Positions 18,434-28,585 of a stretch of DNA of 64,000 nucleotides are shown here, one piece after another. The DNA lies in the NCBI RefSeq assembly GCF_014192515.1, contig NZ_JACHYB010000001.1, positions 992,001-1,056,000 of the forward strand. Direction: 5' to 3'. The position numbers and the translations under genes are program-made. The stretch's first letter is position 1. Every line of letters starts with the position of its first letter. Under the pieces are notes generated by a model. It was not told the DNA's origin, ran no database searches, and was given only the letters and a program-made list of their open reading frames with translations. Source of the stretch: Microbacter margulisiae. Its GTDB lineage: Bacteria; Bacteroidota; Bacteroidia; Bacteroidales; Paludibacteraceae.

Positions 18434-19903
18434 ATGGAAGATAGGTTTTTTATTTATAACACTTTAGGAAGAGAAAAACAACTTTTCCACCCTATGCATT
18501 CTCCCCATGTTGGATTATACGTCTGCGGCCCAACAGTTTATGGCGATGCTCATTTAGGACATGCTCGTCCAGCTATTACTTTTGATGTGTTATTTCGTTA
18601 TCTTAGATACTTAGGCTACAAAGTAAGGTATGTAAGAAACATAACAGATGTGGGACATTTGGAGAATGATGCAGATGAAGGCGAGGATAAAATTGGGAAA
18701 AAAGCCCGTCTACAACAATTAGAGCCCATGGAAGTAGTTCAGTATTATACCAATAGATATCATGTGGCAATGAGTGCACTTAATGTGCTTCCTCCAAGCA
18801 TTGAACCTCATGCATCAGGGCATATTATAGAACAAATAGAATTTGTAAAGAAAATCTTAGCCAGTGGACTAGCTTACGAAAGCGCAGGATCTGTCTATTT
18901 CGATGTTGAAAAATACAACCAGAAATATCATTATGGGAAACTATCGGGAAGAAACATTGACGAACTGATGGATGCAACCCGCAATCTTGACGGGCAACAG
19001 GAAAAACGTCGCGCAATTGACTTTGCTCTTTGGAAAAAAGCCAGTCCAGAACATTTAATGCATTGGCCATCTCCCTGGAGTGAGGGTTTCCCCGGTTGGC
19101 ATCTGGAATGTTCTGCCATGGGAACTAAATATTTAGGTGAGACTTTTGACATTCATGGAGGCGGAATGGATCTAATGTTTCCTCACCATGAATGCGAAAT
19201 AGCCCAATCGACAGCTGCTTTAGGACATGAGTCAGTTCATTATTGGATGCACAACAATATGATAACTATTAATGGTCAAAAAATGGGAAAATCGCTCGGG
19301 AATTTCATTACTTTAGAAGAGCTATTTTCCGGCTCGCATCCTCTTTTAAATCAAGCATTTTCGCCAATGAGTATTCGTTTCTTCATTTTGCAGGCGCATT
19401 ACCGAAGCACGCTTGACTTCAGCAATGAAGCACTCCTGGCAAGCAGTAAAGGATTTTCACGTTTGATGGATGGCTACAAAAGATTACACAAACTTGAAGC
19501 CTCAGTAACTTCAACTGTTGATGTAAAAGGATTACAACAGCGATGCGAAGAAGCTATGAATGATGATTTAAATAGCCCTGTTGCCATTGCTCACTTATTT
19601 GAAGCTGTAAAAGCAATTAATTCCATATATGATGGTCATGCCTCGATCTCTCTAAATGATTTGGTAGAATTAAAAGCCACAATGAAAACATTCGTAGAAG
19701 ATATTTTTGGCTTAACCTCTGATGATCTTTCCGCCGACGAATCAACAGAAGCTTATCATAAAGCAGTAGATTTGTTATTAACCCTACGATTGGAAGCAAA
19801 AGCAAAAAAAGATTGGCAAACAGCTGATAATATCCGTAATAAACTCATAGAACTTGGATTTGAAGTTAAGGATACAAAAGACGGCTTTGAATGGAAGCGC
19901 TAA
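18434..19903 (+). CDS. cysS: Cysteinyl-tRNA synthetase
   Basis: 489-aa class Ia synthetase charging tRNA-Cys. Signature HIGH-type motif in [18 protein letters not shown] with a zinc-ligand Cys, HHECEIAQS with further zinc ligands, [20 protein letters not shown] containing the KMSKS-type motif, and the C-terminal anticodon-binding region ending in [10 protein letters not shown]. The full family length is present. It lies 75 bp after the IS5 element, which may have displaced its native upstream promoter region. Confidence 0.98.
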   Translation: MEDRFFIYNTLGREKQLFHPMHSPHVGLYVCGPTVYGDAHLGHARPAITFDVLFRYLRYLGYKVRYVRNITDVGHLENDADEGEDKIGKKARLQQLEPMEVVQYYTNRYHVAMSALNVLPPSIEPHASGHIIEQIEFVKKILASGLAYESAGSVYFDVEKYNQKYHYGKLSGRNIDELMDATRNLDGQQEKRRAIDFALWKKASPEHLMHWPSPWSEGFPGWHLECSAMGTKYLGETFDIHGGGMDLMFPHHECEIAQSTAALGHESVHYWMHNNMITINGQKMGKSLGNFITLEELFSGSHPLLNQAFSPMSIRFFILQAHYRSTLDFSNEALLASSKGFSRLMDGYKRLHKLEASVTSTVDVKGLQQRCEEAMNDDLNSPVAIAHLFEAVKAINSIYDGHASISLNDLVELKATMKTFVEDIFGLTSDDLSADESTEAYHKAVDLLLTLRLEAKAKKDWQTADNIRNKLIELGFEVKDTKDGFEWKR

Positions 19904-20128
19904 CTAATAAACTCCAGTATGCTAATCGACAAAAGGTCAATTGTAATGAATTCTACAAATTTGAATCAATAGAGGAATGAGTTTGTGATATTATGTTAAA
20001 TAATTCTCGAAAAGAAATTGTATCTCACGGCATAGCAAGATAATTGCTACTTTTGTATCAATTTTTTGATTTGAATCCTTGTGCAAAGTGGAACAAAAAA
20101 GTTAGCAGAACTGAAAAACACAGTATAA

Positions 20129-20800
20129 ATGGTTCAAAAAACAATTGTTTTTCTGATAGTTTTATTTACAGGCCAACTCACTGTAGCGCAAGCTTTTGAA
20201 CCAACCATTGAAATTGGGCCGACTGTTGGGTCATCCTTCTATCTTGGAGATGCTAATGGCACATGGTTTAGAAACGATAAGCCTGCATGGGGTGGAGTCA
20301 TACGATTCCCCTTAAATACACGCGTTGCAATAAGTTTTGAAGGGTTACGCAGTAGTATAACTGGACAATATATAAATCAATCAAATAAGACAGAACAATC
20401 ATTTAAAAATTCGTATTTCTTCTCAAGTGCTCACATTGAATTTAATTTTTTTTCTTATGACCGATACAATCTAACCCTTGAAAGTTCAACCATTGATCCT
20501 TACATACTGGGTGGTGTGGGAATTGTTTCTTATTCTTACCAATCAGCCACATCAGTGTTAACTGGCGGTCTAGGAGTTAAATTCAAACTAAATAGTCGTT
20601 GGGATTTAAATTGTCAATGGACCATGAATAAAACTTTTGCAGATGATTTTGAAGGAGTAGCTCCATTAAACAATCCATATACCCTGAACAAATCTCTGTT
20701 TTTAAATAACGATTATTTTTCTGTATTATCTGTATCACTCACATTTGCCTTCTATACGAAACGTTGTTCATGCAGAACAGGATTATTAAAAGGTTTTTAG
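20129..20800 (+). CDS. DUF6089 family outer-membrane beta-barrel-like protein
   Basis: 223 aa with signal peptide (MVQKTIVFLIVLFTGQLTVAQA). The mature part has amphipathic strands typical of small outer membrane barrels (EIGPTVGSSFYLGDANG, YILGGVGIVSYSY, GGLGVKFKLNSRWDLNCQW). This family is regularly encoded directly before uppS and bamA in Bacteroidales; molecular function unknown. TACTTTTG at 20048-20055 is a possible -7 box. It begins the envelope block, with uppS 9 bp downstream. Confidence 0.82.
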   Translation: MVQKTIVFLIVLFTGQLTVAQAFEPTIEIGPTVGSSFYLGDANGTWFRNDKPAWGGVIRFPLNTRVAISFEGLRSSITGQYINQSNKTEQSFKNSYFFSSAHIEFNFFSYDRYNLTLESSTIDPYILGGVGIVSYSYQSATSVLTGGLGVKFKLNSRWDLNCQWTMNKTFADDFEGVAPLNNPYTLNKSLFLNNDYFSVLSVSLTFAFYTKRCSCRTGLLKGF

Positions 20801-20809
20801 TCATTCAGA

Positions 20810-21562
20810 ATGGAAAACTCGACACTTTATCAAATAGACAAAACCAGATTGCCGCATCATGTAGCTGTAATTATGGATGGAAATGGAAGATGGGCAACCC
20901 AAAAAGGTTTCAGTCGTATCTATGGGCATCAGCAAGCTTCTATTTCGGTAAGGGATGTAGTCGAAATCGCCTCTGAATTAGGTATCCAGTACTTAACTCT
21001 TTATACATTTTCAACTGAAAACTGGGGAAGGCCAAGTAGTGAGGTTGATGCATTAATGGAATTGCTTGCGACCTTGATAGAGCAAGAAACGCCGGCGTTA
21101 CATAAAAATAACGTAAGGCTTTTAATGATCGGAGATAAAACGCGTCTATCCGAAACAGTTTGGAAAAAACTGGATGAATCCATGTCATTAACAGCAAATA
21201 ACCAAGGATTAACTTTAGTATTGGCTCTCAACTATTCAGCCCGTTGGGAAATTGTGAGTGCCACTAAACAATTATGTCAGGAAGCTTTAGCAGGATCCCT
21301 ATCGCCAGACTTAATAAACGATAAAGTATTTTCAAATCATTTGACTACAAAAAATATTCCTGATCCTGACTTATTGATTCGCACTAGTGGAGAGTTAAGA
21401 ATAAGCAACTTTTTACTGTGGCAATTAGCCTATACTGAATTGTATTTTACAAAAACCTTATGGCCAGACTTTAGAAAGGAAGATTTCTGTAAAGCCATTT
21501 ATGATTACCAAAACAGAGAGCGCAGATTTGGTAAAACCGGAGAGCAACTAAAAAATCAATGA
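20810..21562 (+). CDS. uppS: Isoprenyl (undecaprenyl diphosphate) synthase
   Basis: 250-aa cis-prenyltransferase making the C55 lipid carrier for peptidoglycan and glycan synthesis. Motifs: HVAVIMDGNGRWATQKGF (catalytic Asp and phosphate-binding region), LTLYTFSTENWGRP, and the C-terminal DLLIRTSGELRISNFLLWQ with YTELYFTKTLWPDF. Probably co-transcribed with bamA. Confidence 0.97.
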   Translation: MENSTLYQIDKTRLPHHVAVIMDGNGRWATQKGFSRIYGHQQASISVRDVVEIASELGIQYLTLYTFSTENWGRPSSEVDALMELLATLIEQETPALHKNNVRLLMIGDKTRLSETVWKKLDESMSLTANNQGLTLVLALNYSARWEIVSATKQLCQEALAGSLSPDLINDKVFSNHLTTKNIPDPDLLIRTSGELRISNFLLWQLAYTELYFTKTLWPDFRKEDFCKAIYDYQNRERRFGKTGEQLKNQ

Positions 21563-21606
21563 CCTCAAAAGAGATCAACAAACGCCCATTCATCTAAAAA
21601 CATCTT

Positions 21607-24234
21607 ATGTCAAAACGCACTTTTTTTACGTTACTTACTTTGTTTGTAAATATCATTGTCTTTGGCCAAACACAAGATTCAATTCCGGCTATAAAATCTG
21701 ACACTGCAAAAATCAATTCCGCTCCAGTGATTCGTTATACACAGAATCCGAAAGAATACGAAATCGCAGGAATCAATGTTACAGGCTCTACAACTTATGA
21801 AAGCTATGTCATTATAGGATTTTCCGGATTAACTGTAGGCGAAAGGATTAAAATTCCGGGTGATGAAATTACGAATGCAGTCAAACGCTTCTGGAAGCAG
21901 GGTTTTTTCTCGGATGTAAAAATATTAGCATCAAAAATTGAAGGAGATAAAATATGGCTAACTATTGAATTAAAACAATTACCCCGTATTTCTCAGGTTA
22001 CCTATACAGGATTGTCCAAGTCATATTTTGATGATATATCTTCAAAAATTGGCATTACGAAAGGAAATCAAATGACTCCAGATGCGCGTGACAAAGCCAT
22101 AGAGATCATCAAAAAATATCTACTGGATAAAGGATTCCGATATGCAAGTGTCAACGTTGTGGAAAAAGATGATCCAGACCAAAAAGGGATGGTGCGGGTA
22201 AGCATTAACGTGGATAAAGGACCGGTTATCAAAGTCCACAAAATATACCTAGAAGGAAATAATGCGCTAACATATCACGAAGTAGTTGGGGCAATGAAAA
22301 AAACAAACGAGCCTACTCTTTTGAATCTTTTCAAAACAAAGAAATTTGTTGATGCTAATTTTGAAGCCGATAAAAAGCTTATAGTGAAACGATATAATGA
22401 CAAAGGATTTCGCGACGCTGCTGTTGTCTGGGATAGCATAGCAAATGTCGGCAACAATAAAGTAGACGTTTATATTAAGGTACATGAAGGGCAACGCTAT
22501 TATATCCGTTCCATTTCATGGGTTGGAAATACAGTATATCCTTCCGAATATTTAAGCATGGTGCTTGGCATAAAGCCAGGCGATATCTACAATGCTAAAT
22601 TATTGGATGATCGTTTGAATACTGATGACGACGCAATTGCCAAACTATACAAAAACAAAGGATATTTGTTTATGAGCGTAGATCCTATTGAAGTAAATAC
22701 CTCGAATGACTCAATTGACTTTGAAATGCACATATACGAAGGAAAGCCGGCTACTGTAAATAATGTGACAATTAGCGGCAATACCCATGTGTATGAAAAT
22801 GTAATTCGGCGTGAAATGTTTGTTCGTCCTGGTCAATTATATAATGAATCCGATATTACCCGAACAATGAGACAATTAGCACAAATGGGTAATTTTGAAC
22901 AAGAAAAGCTAACTCCTGATATTCAGCCTAATCCAGACGATGGAACTGTTGATATCAGTTGGCCTTTGGTGTCAAAATCCAACGATCAAATTGAATTTTC
23001 GGCTGGATGGGGACAAACGGGGATTGTCGGAAGCTTATCATTGAAATTCAGCAATTTCGCTATTCAAAATTTATTTAAGCCATCCACTTATCGATTTGTA
23101 CCGGAAGGAGAAGGTCAAACATTTGCTATCTCAGCACAAACAAATGGAAGCTATTATCAAGCATATAGCGTTAATTTTGTAGAACCTTGGTTAGGAGGCA
23201 AGCGACCAAATTCACTTTCAGTTTCAGCATATTACTCAATTCAAACAGGAGTAAGTAGCAACTATTCAAATTATCTAAATAGCTATTATAACAGTTATTA
23301 TGCAAGTTCGATGTATGGAGGAAGTCCTTATAGCTCAAGCGCTTTGAGCTATCAAGCAGATCCGACAAAATACATTCACACATTTGGGTTATCCGCCAGT
23401 TGGGGCAAACGTTTAAAATGGCCGGATGATTATTTCCAACTAAATCTTGGCCTCGAGTACCAACATTATTCACTGAGTAATTGGGATTATTTCATAATGC
23501 AAAATGGAACGTCAAATTTGGCTAGTCTTGATGTCGTTTTAAGCCGCAATTCAATAGACAATCCTATTTACACACGTTCCGGCTCCACATTTTCATTATC
23601 CGGACAGTTCACTCCACCCTATTCTTTGTTTTCACCACACAAAGATTATGCAAATATGACGGATGCACAGGCTTATAAATGGGTTGAGTTTTATAAAATC
23701 AAATTTGCCTCTAAAGTATTCGTTCCGCTGACAGCTTCAGAACATCCTTTTGTTCTTATGGCACGCGCTGAATATGGCTTTTTGGGATATTACAATAAAA
23801 ACTTACAGTCTCCATTCGAAACATTCTATATGGGAGGAGATGGAATGAGCGGATACACGACTTATGGAACAGAAACCATTGGGTTGAGAGGTTATGAAAA
23901 TGGCTCATTGACCCCCATCTCTACCTATAGAGGGCAAACCGGACAAATGGGTTATGTATATTCCCGTGTCGGTGCTGAAATACACTATCCGCTTCTTTTG
24001 CAACAATCGACCAATATTTATGCCTTGGCATTTTTCGATGCAGGAAACTGCTGGAGCTCATTTAATCAGTTTAATCCATTCGATTTGAAACGTTCTGCAG
24101 GCGTAGGGGTTAGAATATTCTTGCCTATGTTTGGCCTTTTGGGTATTGACTGGGGATATGGGTTTGATCCGATTAATGGGAGCAAACAATATAGTGGAAG
24201 TCATTTTCACTTTGTCATCGGTCAAGAATTTTAG
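21607..24234 (+). CDS. bamA: Outer membrane protein assembly factor BamA
   Basis: 875-aa Omp85 protein inserting beta-barrels in the outer membrane. Signal peptide (MSKRTFFTLLTLFVNIIVFG), five POTRA-like repeats (for example YEIAGINVTGSTTYESYVIIGFSGL pattern; YYIRSISWVGNTVYPSEYLS; ATVNNVTISGNTHVYENVIRR) and a C-terminal barrel ending in the aromatic F of GQEF. Conserved loop-6 region appears as TIGLRGYENGSL (VRGF/Y-like). A Tyr/Ser/Asn-rich insert near residues 553-586 lies in a predicted surface loop. Followed by two periplasmic chaperone genes. Confidence 0.97.
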   Translation: MSKRTFFTLLTLFVNIIVFGQTQDSIPAIKSDTAKINSAPVIRYTQNPKEYEIAGINVTGSTTYESYVIIGFSGLTVGERIKIPGDEITNAVKRFWKQGFFSDVKILASKIEGDKIWLTIELKQLPRISQVTYTGLSKSYFDDISSKIGITKGNQMTPDARDKAIEIIKKYLLDKGFRYASVNVVEKDDPDQKGMVRVSINVDKGPVIKVHKIYLEGNNALTYHEVVGAMKKTNEPTLLNLFKTKKFVDANFEADKKLIVKRYNDKGFRDAAVVWDSIANVGNNKVDVYIKVHEGQRYYIRSISWVGNTVYPSEYLSMVLGIKPGDIYNAKLLDDRLNTDDDAIAKLYKNKGYLFMSVDPIEVNTSNDSIDFEMHIYEGKPATVNNVTISGNTHVYENVIRREMFVRPGQLYNESDITRTMRQLAQMGNFEQEKLTPDIQPNPDDGTVDISWPLVSKSNDQIEFSAGWGQTGIVGSLSLKFSNFAIQNLFKPSTYRFVPEGEGQTFAISAQTNGSYYQAYSVNFVEPWLGGKRPNSLSVSAYYSIQTGVSSNYSNYLNSYYNSYYASSMYGGSPYSSSALSYQADPTKYIHTFGLSASWGKRLKWPDDYFQLNLGLEYQHYSLSNWDYFIMQNGTSNLASLDVVLSRNSIDNPIYTRSGSTFSLSGQFTPPYSLFSPHKDYANMTDAQAYKWVEFYKIKFASKVFVPLTASEHPFVLMARAEYGFLGYYNKNLQSPFETFYMGGDGMSGYTTYGTETIGLRGYENGSLTPISTYRGQTGQMGYVYSRVGAEIHYPLLLQQSTNIYALAFFDAGNCWSSFNQFNPFDLKRSAGVGVRIFLPMFGLLGIDWGYGFDPINGSKQYSGSHFHFVIGQEF

Positions 24235-24236
24235 AG

Positions 24237-24764
24237 ATGAAAACCATAATCAGAACAACAGTTATTTTTTTGGGGCTGTGTATTGTATCCATTGGAACAA
24301 CTCAGGCACAAAAATTTGCTGTAGTTGATATGGAATATATAATGAAGCATATACCTGCATATGAAGCAGCAAATGATCAATTAAATGCACTTTCGAAGCA
24401 ATGGCAGGCAGAAATAGACACGGCAAATCAAAATGCTCAGAATAAGTATAAAACCTTTCAGGCAGAGATTGTATTTCTATCGCCAGAAATGAAAACAAAA
24501 CGCGAAAATGAAATTGCTTCCGAAGAAAAAATGGTACAAGATTTGAAAATACACTTCTTTGGCCCAAACGGAGAACTATTTCAAAAACGAGAAAGTTTAA
24601 TCAAACCAATTCAGGATGAAATTTATAATGCAATTCAGGCAATTTCTTCCGATCGTGGTTATCAATTAATTCTGGATAAATCATCGGCGACCAATATTAT
24701 CTTTGTCTCTCCAAAGCTTGATATTAGCGACGATATATTAGCTAAACTTGGATATTCAAAATAA
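24237..24764 (+). CDS. OmpH/Skp-family periplasmic chaperone 1
   Basis: 175 aa with signal peptide cleaved near IGTTQAQ. Starts 2 bp after the bamA stop. The mature protein begins KFAVVDMEYIMKHIPAY and continues as charged helices of the Skp tentacle type, ending in LILDKSSATNIIFVSPKLDISDDILAKLGY. Delivers unfolded outer membrane proteins to the BAM complex. Confidence 0.93.
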   Translation: MKTIIRTTVIFLGLCIVSIGTTQAQKFAVVDMEYIMKHIPAYEAANDQLNALSKQWQAEIDTANQNAQNKYKTFQAEIVFLSPEMKTKRENEIASEEKMVQDLKIHFFGPNGELFQKRESLIKPIQDEIYNAIQAISSDRGYQLILDKSSATNIIFVSPKLDISDDILAKLGYSK

Positions 24765-24813
24765 ATACGTACATTTGTCACTCAGTTTTTAATCCCTAAA
24801 AAATCAATTCGTC

Positions 24814-25383
24814 ATGTTTAAGAAAATTTTAGTGTTGGCTTTACTTTTTGCCCCCATCACGTTATTTGCACAATACAAATTTGGGCATTTGGACACACAA
24901 GAGATCTTCAATGCTATGCCTGAAGCAGCAACTGTAAATAAGACGTTGCAAGATCTGGCAACTACTTATCAGAAACAGCTTACCGAAATGCAAAATGAAT
25001 ACAATCGGCAAGTAAAACAATTTGTTGATCAAAGGGATAGTTTACCTGCAGCAATTCAACAAGCCCGTCAAAGTGAAATCGCTGACATGGAACAACGTAT
25101 TAACACTTTGAATCAAACAGCTAAAAATGATATACAAAAGAAACAACAGGAACTGATTCAACCTATTGTTGATAAAATTAAAAAGGCTATCGAAGAAGTA
25201 GGAAAAGAAAATGGATTCACCTATATTTTCGACATGCAAGTCCCTTCTATTGTCTATCAATCCGATCAAAGTATTGATGTAACTCCATTAGTTCTAAAAC
25301 AATTAGGAATTACCCCTGGAGCCACATCCGCTGCAGCTCCTGCACCTGCAACAGCTCCAGCGACAAAGAAGAAAACAAAATAA
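24814..25383 (+). CDS. OmpH/Skp-family periplasmic chaperone 2
   Basis: 189 aa, second Skp paralogue in tandem (signal peptide MFKKILVLALLFAPITLFA). Helical region with Gln-rich heptads and a C-terminal Ala/Pro tail (GATSAAAPAPATAPATKKK) absent from its neighbour. Duplicate ompH genes after bamA are normal in Bacteroidota. Last gene of the envelope block, ended by a strong terminator. Confidence 0.93.
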   Translation: MFKKILVLALLFAPITLFAQYKFGHLDTQEIFNAMPEAATVNKTLQDLATTYQKQLTEMQNEYNRQVKQFVDQRDSLPAAIQQARQSEIADMEQRINTLNQTAKNDIQKKQQELIQPIVDKIKKAIEEVGKENGFTYIFDMQVPSIVYQSDQSIDVTPLVLKQLGITPGATSAAAPAPATAPATKKKTK

Positions 25384-25403
25384 AGTGGTTGTCACAACAC
25401 AAT

Positions 25404-25437
25404 AAAAAAGGCGTTGGAAAATTCCAACGCCTTTTTT
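25404..25437 (+). terminator. Terminator of the bamA-ompH operon
   Basis: AAAAAAGGCGTTGGAA (25404-25419) is the perfect reverse complement of TTCCAACGCCTTTTTT (25422-25437): a 16-bp palindrome with an AA centre. Confidence 0.95.
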
Positions 25438-25490
25438 ATTGTGTGCTTTTGTCTCGTCCTGAAATAGCGTTACACAAAAAGCGTAAAATA

Positions 25491-26546
25491 ATGGGAGGAA
25501 TTAAGAATCAGTATGTAAAGCGCACTCAAAAGGATTATAGCATGTCCTTAAAATTATCGATTATTTCAGAGATAGAACGAGGAGACATCTCAGTCACATC
25601 AGCTACGAAGAAATATGGTATACAGGGAAGATCCACAGTAGTTGGTTGGCTCAGAAAATATGGTACCTTTGATTGGGAAAATCAAACGCCGGGTAATATA
25701 CCAAAAAGTAAAGATCAAAAGATCAAGGTGTTAGAAAAGCAAAAAGCATTTTTAGAAAAACAGGCAGAGCAAGTATTAGCTATGGTTCGTTCCATACGGA
25801 AGAATATGCCCCGAATAGGATTCAGGAAGTTATATTATCTTCTTTATGACCGACTTAAAGATCTACATGTTGGCCGTGACAAGTTTCTATCTATACTAAA
25901 GGCTAATCAGATGTTGATTAAACCAAAGAGAAATTATCGTATAACCACAGACTCCCACCATCGTTTTAGAAAGCACAAGAATTTGGTGGCAGATATAGAA
26001 CTGACCCATCCCGAACAGGTTTGGGTATCGGATATAACTTACATCGGGGGCAGGAATAGGAACTGCTATCTGGCATTAGTTACAGATGCATATTCCAAAA
26101 AGATCATGGGTTATGATGTTTCTAATAGCTTGTCCACAGAAAGTTTTTTAAGAGCTTTAAACATGGCCATTAGACAAAAGAGATATAAAAACAAACTGAT
26201 CCACCATTCGGATAGAGGATTACAGTATTGCAGTAACGATTATCAAAATGTATTGAAAAAGAAAAAGATTATACCAAGTATGACTGAGCATTATGACCCT
26301 TATGCCAATGCGATAGCTGAAAGGGTAAATGGGATATTAAAACAGGAGTTTTTTCTGGAGGATTATCCGGTAGATATCAAAACAATGAAATTGTTGGTAG
26401 AAGATGCTGTTCATATTTACAATACACAAAGGCCACACTGGTCTTGTTACATGAAAACACCTGAACGGATGCACTGCCAAAAAGAGATAAAAATTAGAAA
26501 TTATAAAAAGCAAAACCTTATCAAGGCTAGCCTTGATAAGGTTTGA
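25491..26546 (+). CDS. IS3-family transposase, orfA and orfB fused in one frame
   Basis: 351 aa from ATG 25491, which lies inside the element; the frame extends upstream beyond the IS end, so earlier starts are rejected. N-terminal orfA-type helix-turn-helix (SMSLKLSIISEIERGDISV) and a short coiled region KQKAFLEKQ run directly into orfB at AEQVLAMVRSIRKNMPRIGF. The rve integrase core keeps D (WVSDITYI), D (HHSDRGLQY) and E (NAIAERVNGILKQEF). The usual frameshift overlap and the end of orfA/start of orfB are missing, suggesting deletion; activity is uncertain. Confidence 0.85.
   Translation: MGGIKNQYVKRTQKDYSMSLKLSIISEIERGDISVTSATKKYGIQGRSTVVGWLRKYGTFDWENQTPGNIPKSKDQKIKVLEKQKAFLEKQAEQVLAMVRSIRKNMPRIGFRKLYYLLYDRLKDLHVGRDKFLSILKANQMLIKPKRNYRITTDSHHRFRKHKNLVADIELTHPEQVWVSDITYIGGRNRNCYLALVTDAYSKKIMGYDVSNSLSTESFLRALNMAIRQKRYKNKLIHHSDRGLQYCSNDYQNVLKKKKIIPSMTEHYDPYANAIAERVNGILKQEFFLEDYPVDIKTMKLLVEDAVHIYNTQRPHWSCYMKTPERMHCQKEIKIRNYKKQNLIKASLDKV
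26513..26544 (+). repeat. Perfect 32-bp palindrome at the end of the IS3 transposase gene
   Basis: AAACCTTATCAAGGCT (26513-26528) is followed immediately by its exact reverse complement AGCCTTGATAAGGTTT (26529-26544). It encodes the last residues of the transposase and reaches the first base of the stop codon. It can form a strong hairpin or cruciform; a run of T after it is lacking. Confidence 0.85.
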
Positions 26547-26601
26547 TAAAAAGAGTATTTTTGTTCATTAAACCTGTAACGGTTTTTTAGGACTAGTCAC
26601 T

Positions 26602-28242
26602 TTATTTTACCGAAATAGTAGAACGAATCTGCTTAAAAAAATCATTCCCTTTATCATCAACCAAAATAAATGCAGGAAAATCGACAACTTCTATTTTCCA
26701 AATGGCTTCCATTCCCAATTCAGGATATTCAAGGCATTCTATATGTTTAATATTTTCCTTAGCAAGAATGGCAGCAGGGCCTCCAATAGAACCTAAATAA
26801 AAACCACCATGTTTTTTGCAGGCATCCGTCACTTCCTGACTACGGTTTCCCTTGGCAATCATGATCATACTACCGCCCTTTTTCTGAAATAAATCAACAT
26901 ATCCATCCATCCTTCCGGCTGTCGTAGGCCCCATGGACCCACATGCCATACCCGCCGGAGTTTTAGCCGGGCCAGCGTAATACACTGGATGTTCTTTTAA
27001 ATATTGAGGCAAATCTTCGCCTCGGTCTAAACGCTCTTTTAATTTTGCATGTGCAATATCACGTGCCACTACAATGGTTCCGGTCAAGGACAAGAAGGTG
27101 GAAACTGGATAACCTGAAAGTTCTGCTAAAACTTCTTTCATTGGACGATTTAAATTAATTGGCACGCCTTGAAGCTTGCTATCTCCACTTCGAAAAGCTT
27201 CAGAAATCAATCTTCCTGGGTTTGCATCCATTTCTTCCAACCAAATTCCATCTTTATTGATTTTGGCTTTAATGTTACGATCTGCACTACAAGAGACCCC
27301 CATACCTACAGGACAGGATGCGCCATGGCGCGGCAACCGAACAACCCGAATATCGTGAGCATAATATTTACCTCCAAACTGAGCTCCCAATCCAATACGT
27401 TGAGCGGCTTTAAGAAGTTTAGCCTCTAATTCAAGATCTCTGAAAGCCTGGCCATATTCATTACCTTGCATAGGTAGTTCATCCAAATATTTTGCAGAAG
27501 CCAGTTTGACAGTTTTCAAACAAGTCTCAGCAGACGTGCCCCCAATCACAAAAGCTATATGATAAGGAGGGCAAGCAGCAGTCCCTAAAGTTTTCATTTT
27601 TTCGATTAGAAAATTTTCCAAAGTAGCCGGATTCAACAAAGCTTTTGTTTCCTGATATAAATAAGTTTTATTAGCTGATCCACCTCCTTTTGCCATAAAT
27701 AAAAATGAGTATTCCATACCTTTAGTGGCATAAATATCAATCTGAGCAGGCAAATTACATCCACTGTTTTTTTCAGTATACATATCCAACGCAACTGTCT
27801 GAGAATAGCGCAAATTCTCTTTGGTATAAGTCTCGTAAATTCCCTTCGACAAAGCTTCTTCGTCTTTACAGCCTGTCCATATCTGCTGGCCTTTTTTGGC
27901 AATTACAATTGCAGTGCCGGTATCTTGGCAAAATGGGAGTTGGCCTTCAGCAGCAACTTCAGCATTCAAAAGCATTGTCAAAGCTACAGCCCTATCATTC
28001 TGACTTGCCTCAGGATCCGAGAGAATTGCCTGAACTTGCTCATTATGTGCAGGTCTTAATTTAAACGACACTTCCCGCAATGCTGTTCTAGCCAATAAAG
28101 TAAGCGCGTCCGGTTCTATTTTCAACATCTCATGCCCTTCAAAATTACTAACGGACACATGTTCTTTGGTCAACAAAGTGTATTGGGTTTTATCCTTCCC
28201 CAATGGAAACGGTTCTTGATAGAAAAAATCTGGATTCGACAT
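26602..28242 (-). CDS. fumA: Fumarate hydratase, class I (iron-sulfur)
   Basis: 546 aa, the fused-subunit class I fumarase that interconverts fumarate and malate. Three cysteine segments suited to a 4Fe-4S cluster are visible: [24 protein letters not shown] and [17 protein letters not shown]-terminal half resembles the beta subunit of L(+)-tartrate dehydratase. Symbol assigned by family (fumA/fumB type). Gene is complete: the IS3 target site overlaps the stop codon but the duplication preserves it. Its native terminator may have been displaced. Confidence 0.95.
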   Translation of the reverse strand: MSNPDFFYQEPFPLGKDKTQYTLLTKEHVSVSNFEGHEMLKIEPDALTLLARTALREVSFKLRPAHNEQVQAILSDPEASQNDRAVALTMLLNAEVAAEGQLPFCQDTGTAIVIAKKGQQIWTGCKDEEALSKGIYETYTKENLRYSQTVALDMYTEKNSGCNLPAQIDIYATKGMEYSFLFMAKGGGSANKTYLYQETKALLNPATLENFLIEKMKTLGTAACPPYHIAFVIGGTSAETCLKTVKLASAKYLDELPMQGNEYGQAFRDLELEAKLLKAAQRIGLGAQFGGKYYAHDIRVVRLPRHGASCPVGMGVSCSADRNIKAKINKDGIWLEEMDANPGRLISEAFRSGDSKLQGVPINLNRPMKEVLAELSGYPVSTFLSLTGTIVVARDIAHAKLKERLDRGEDLPQYLKEHPVYYAGPAKTPAGMACGSMGPTTAGRMDGYVDLFQKKGGSMIMIAKGNRSQEVTDACKKHGGFYLGSIGGPAAILAKENIKHIECLEYPELGMEAIWKIEVVDFPAFILVDDKGNDFFKQIRSTISVK

Positions 28243-28585
28243 AATAAATTGATGTATAATAATTTATTCAAAAAACAGAGCAATTATACGAGCCTCTTTT
28301 AACGCTTCAAAGATAAAAAACTTTTACCACAAAAACCCCTGATTAATGAAAAAAATATTTAATAGAGAAACGGCGTATAATATCAATTTGAAACATTGGG
28401 TAAACCATAGATATACGCATCGTCCTTCTTACAATATAAAATCAAATCAGTAGTTGATAAGCAATTCATTTACATAAAGGTCTAACAAATTAGGCACTAA
28501 AGTCTCAAAATCGTCCTAAAAAAACACGATTTATTATCCAACTTTAGAAAAATGAATATACATTTGCTTTATAATAGATGAAAAT
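28243..28585. other. Divergent intergenic region, no recognised element
   Basis: 343 bp between the fumarase and BFN genes, which diverge. It must hold both promoters, but I do not see a convincing -33/-7 pair or a hairpin, nor any open frame worth calling. Confidence 0.4.

Larger units (their letters stand above)
25450..26599 (+). mobile_element. IS3-family insertion sequence, shortened
   Basis: 1150 bp. Imperfect terminal inverted repeats: left begins TGTCTCGTCCTGAAATAGCG (25450), right end reverse-complemented begins TGACTAGTCCTAAAAAACCG, both followed by TTACA. Flanked by the 4-bp direct repeat CTTT (25446-25449 and 26600-26603), a convincing target duplication. Inserted between the ompH terminator and the fumarase stop codon. 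Shorter than typical IS3 elements, consistent with internal loss between orfA and orfB. Confidence 0.88.

Noticed and set aside
25389-25490. Longer N-terminus for the IS3 transposase
   Set aside because: It runs through the ompH terminator and past the left end of the insertion sequence.
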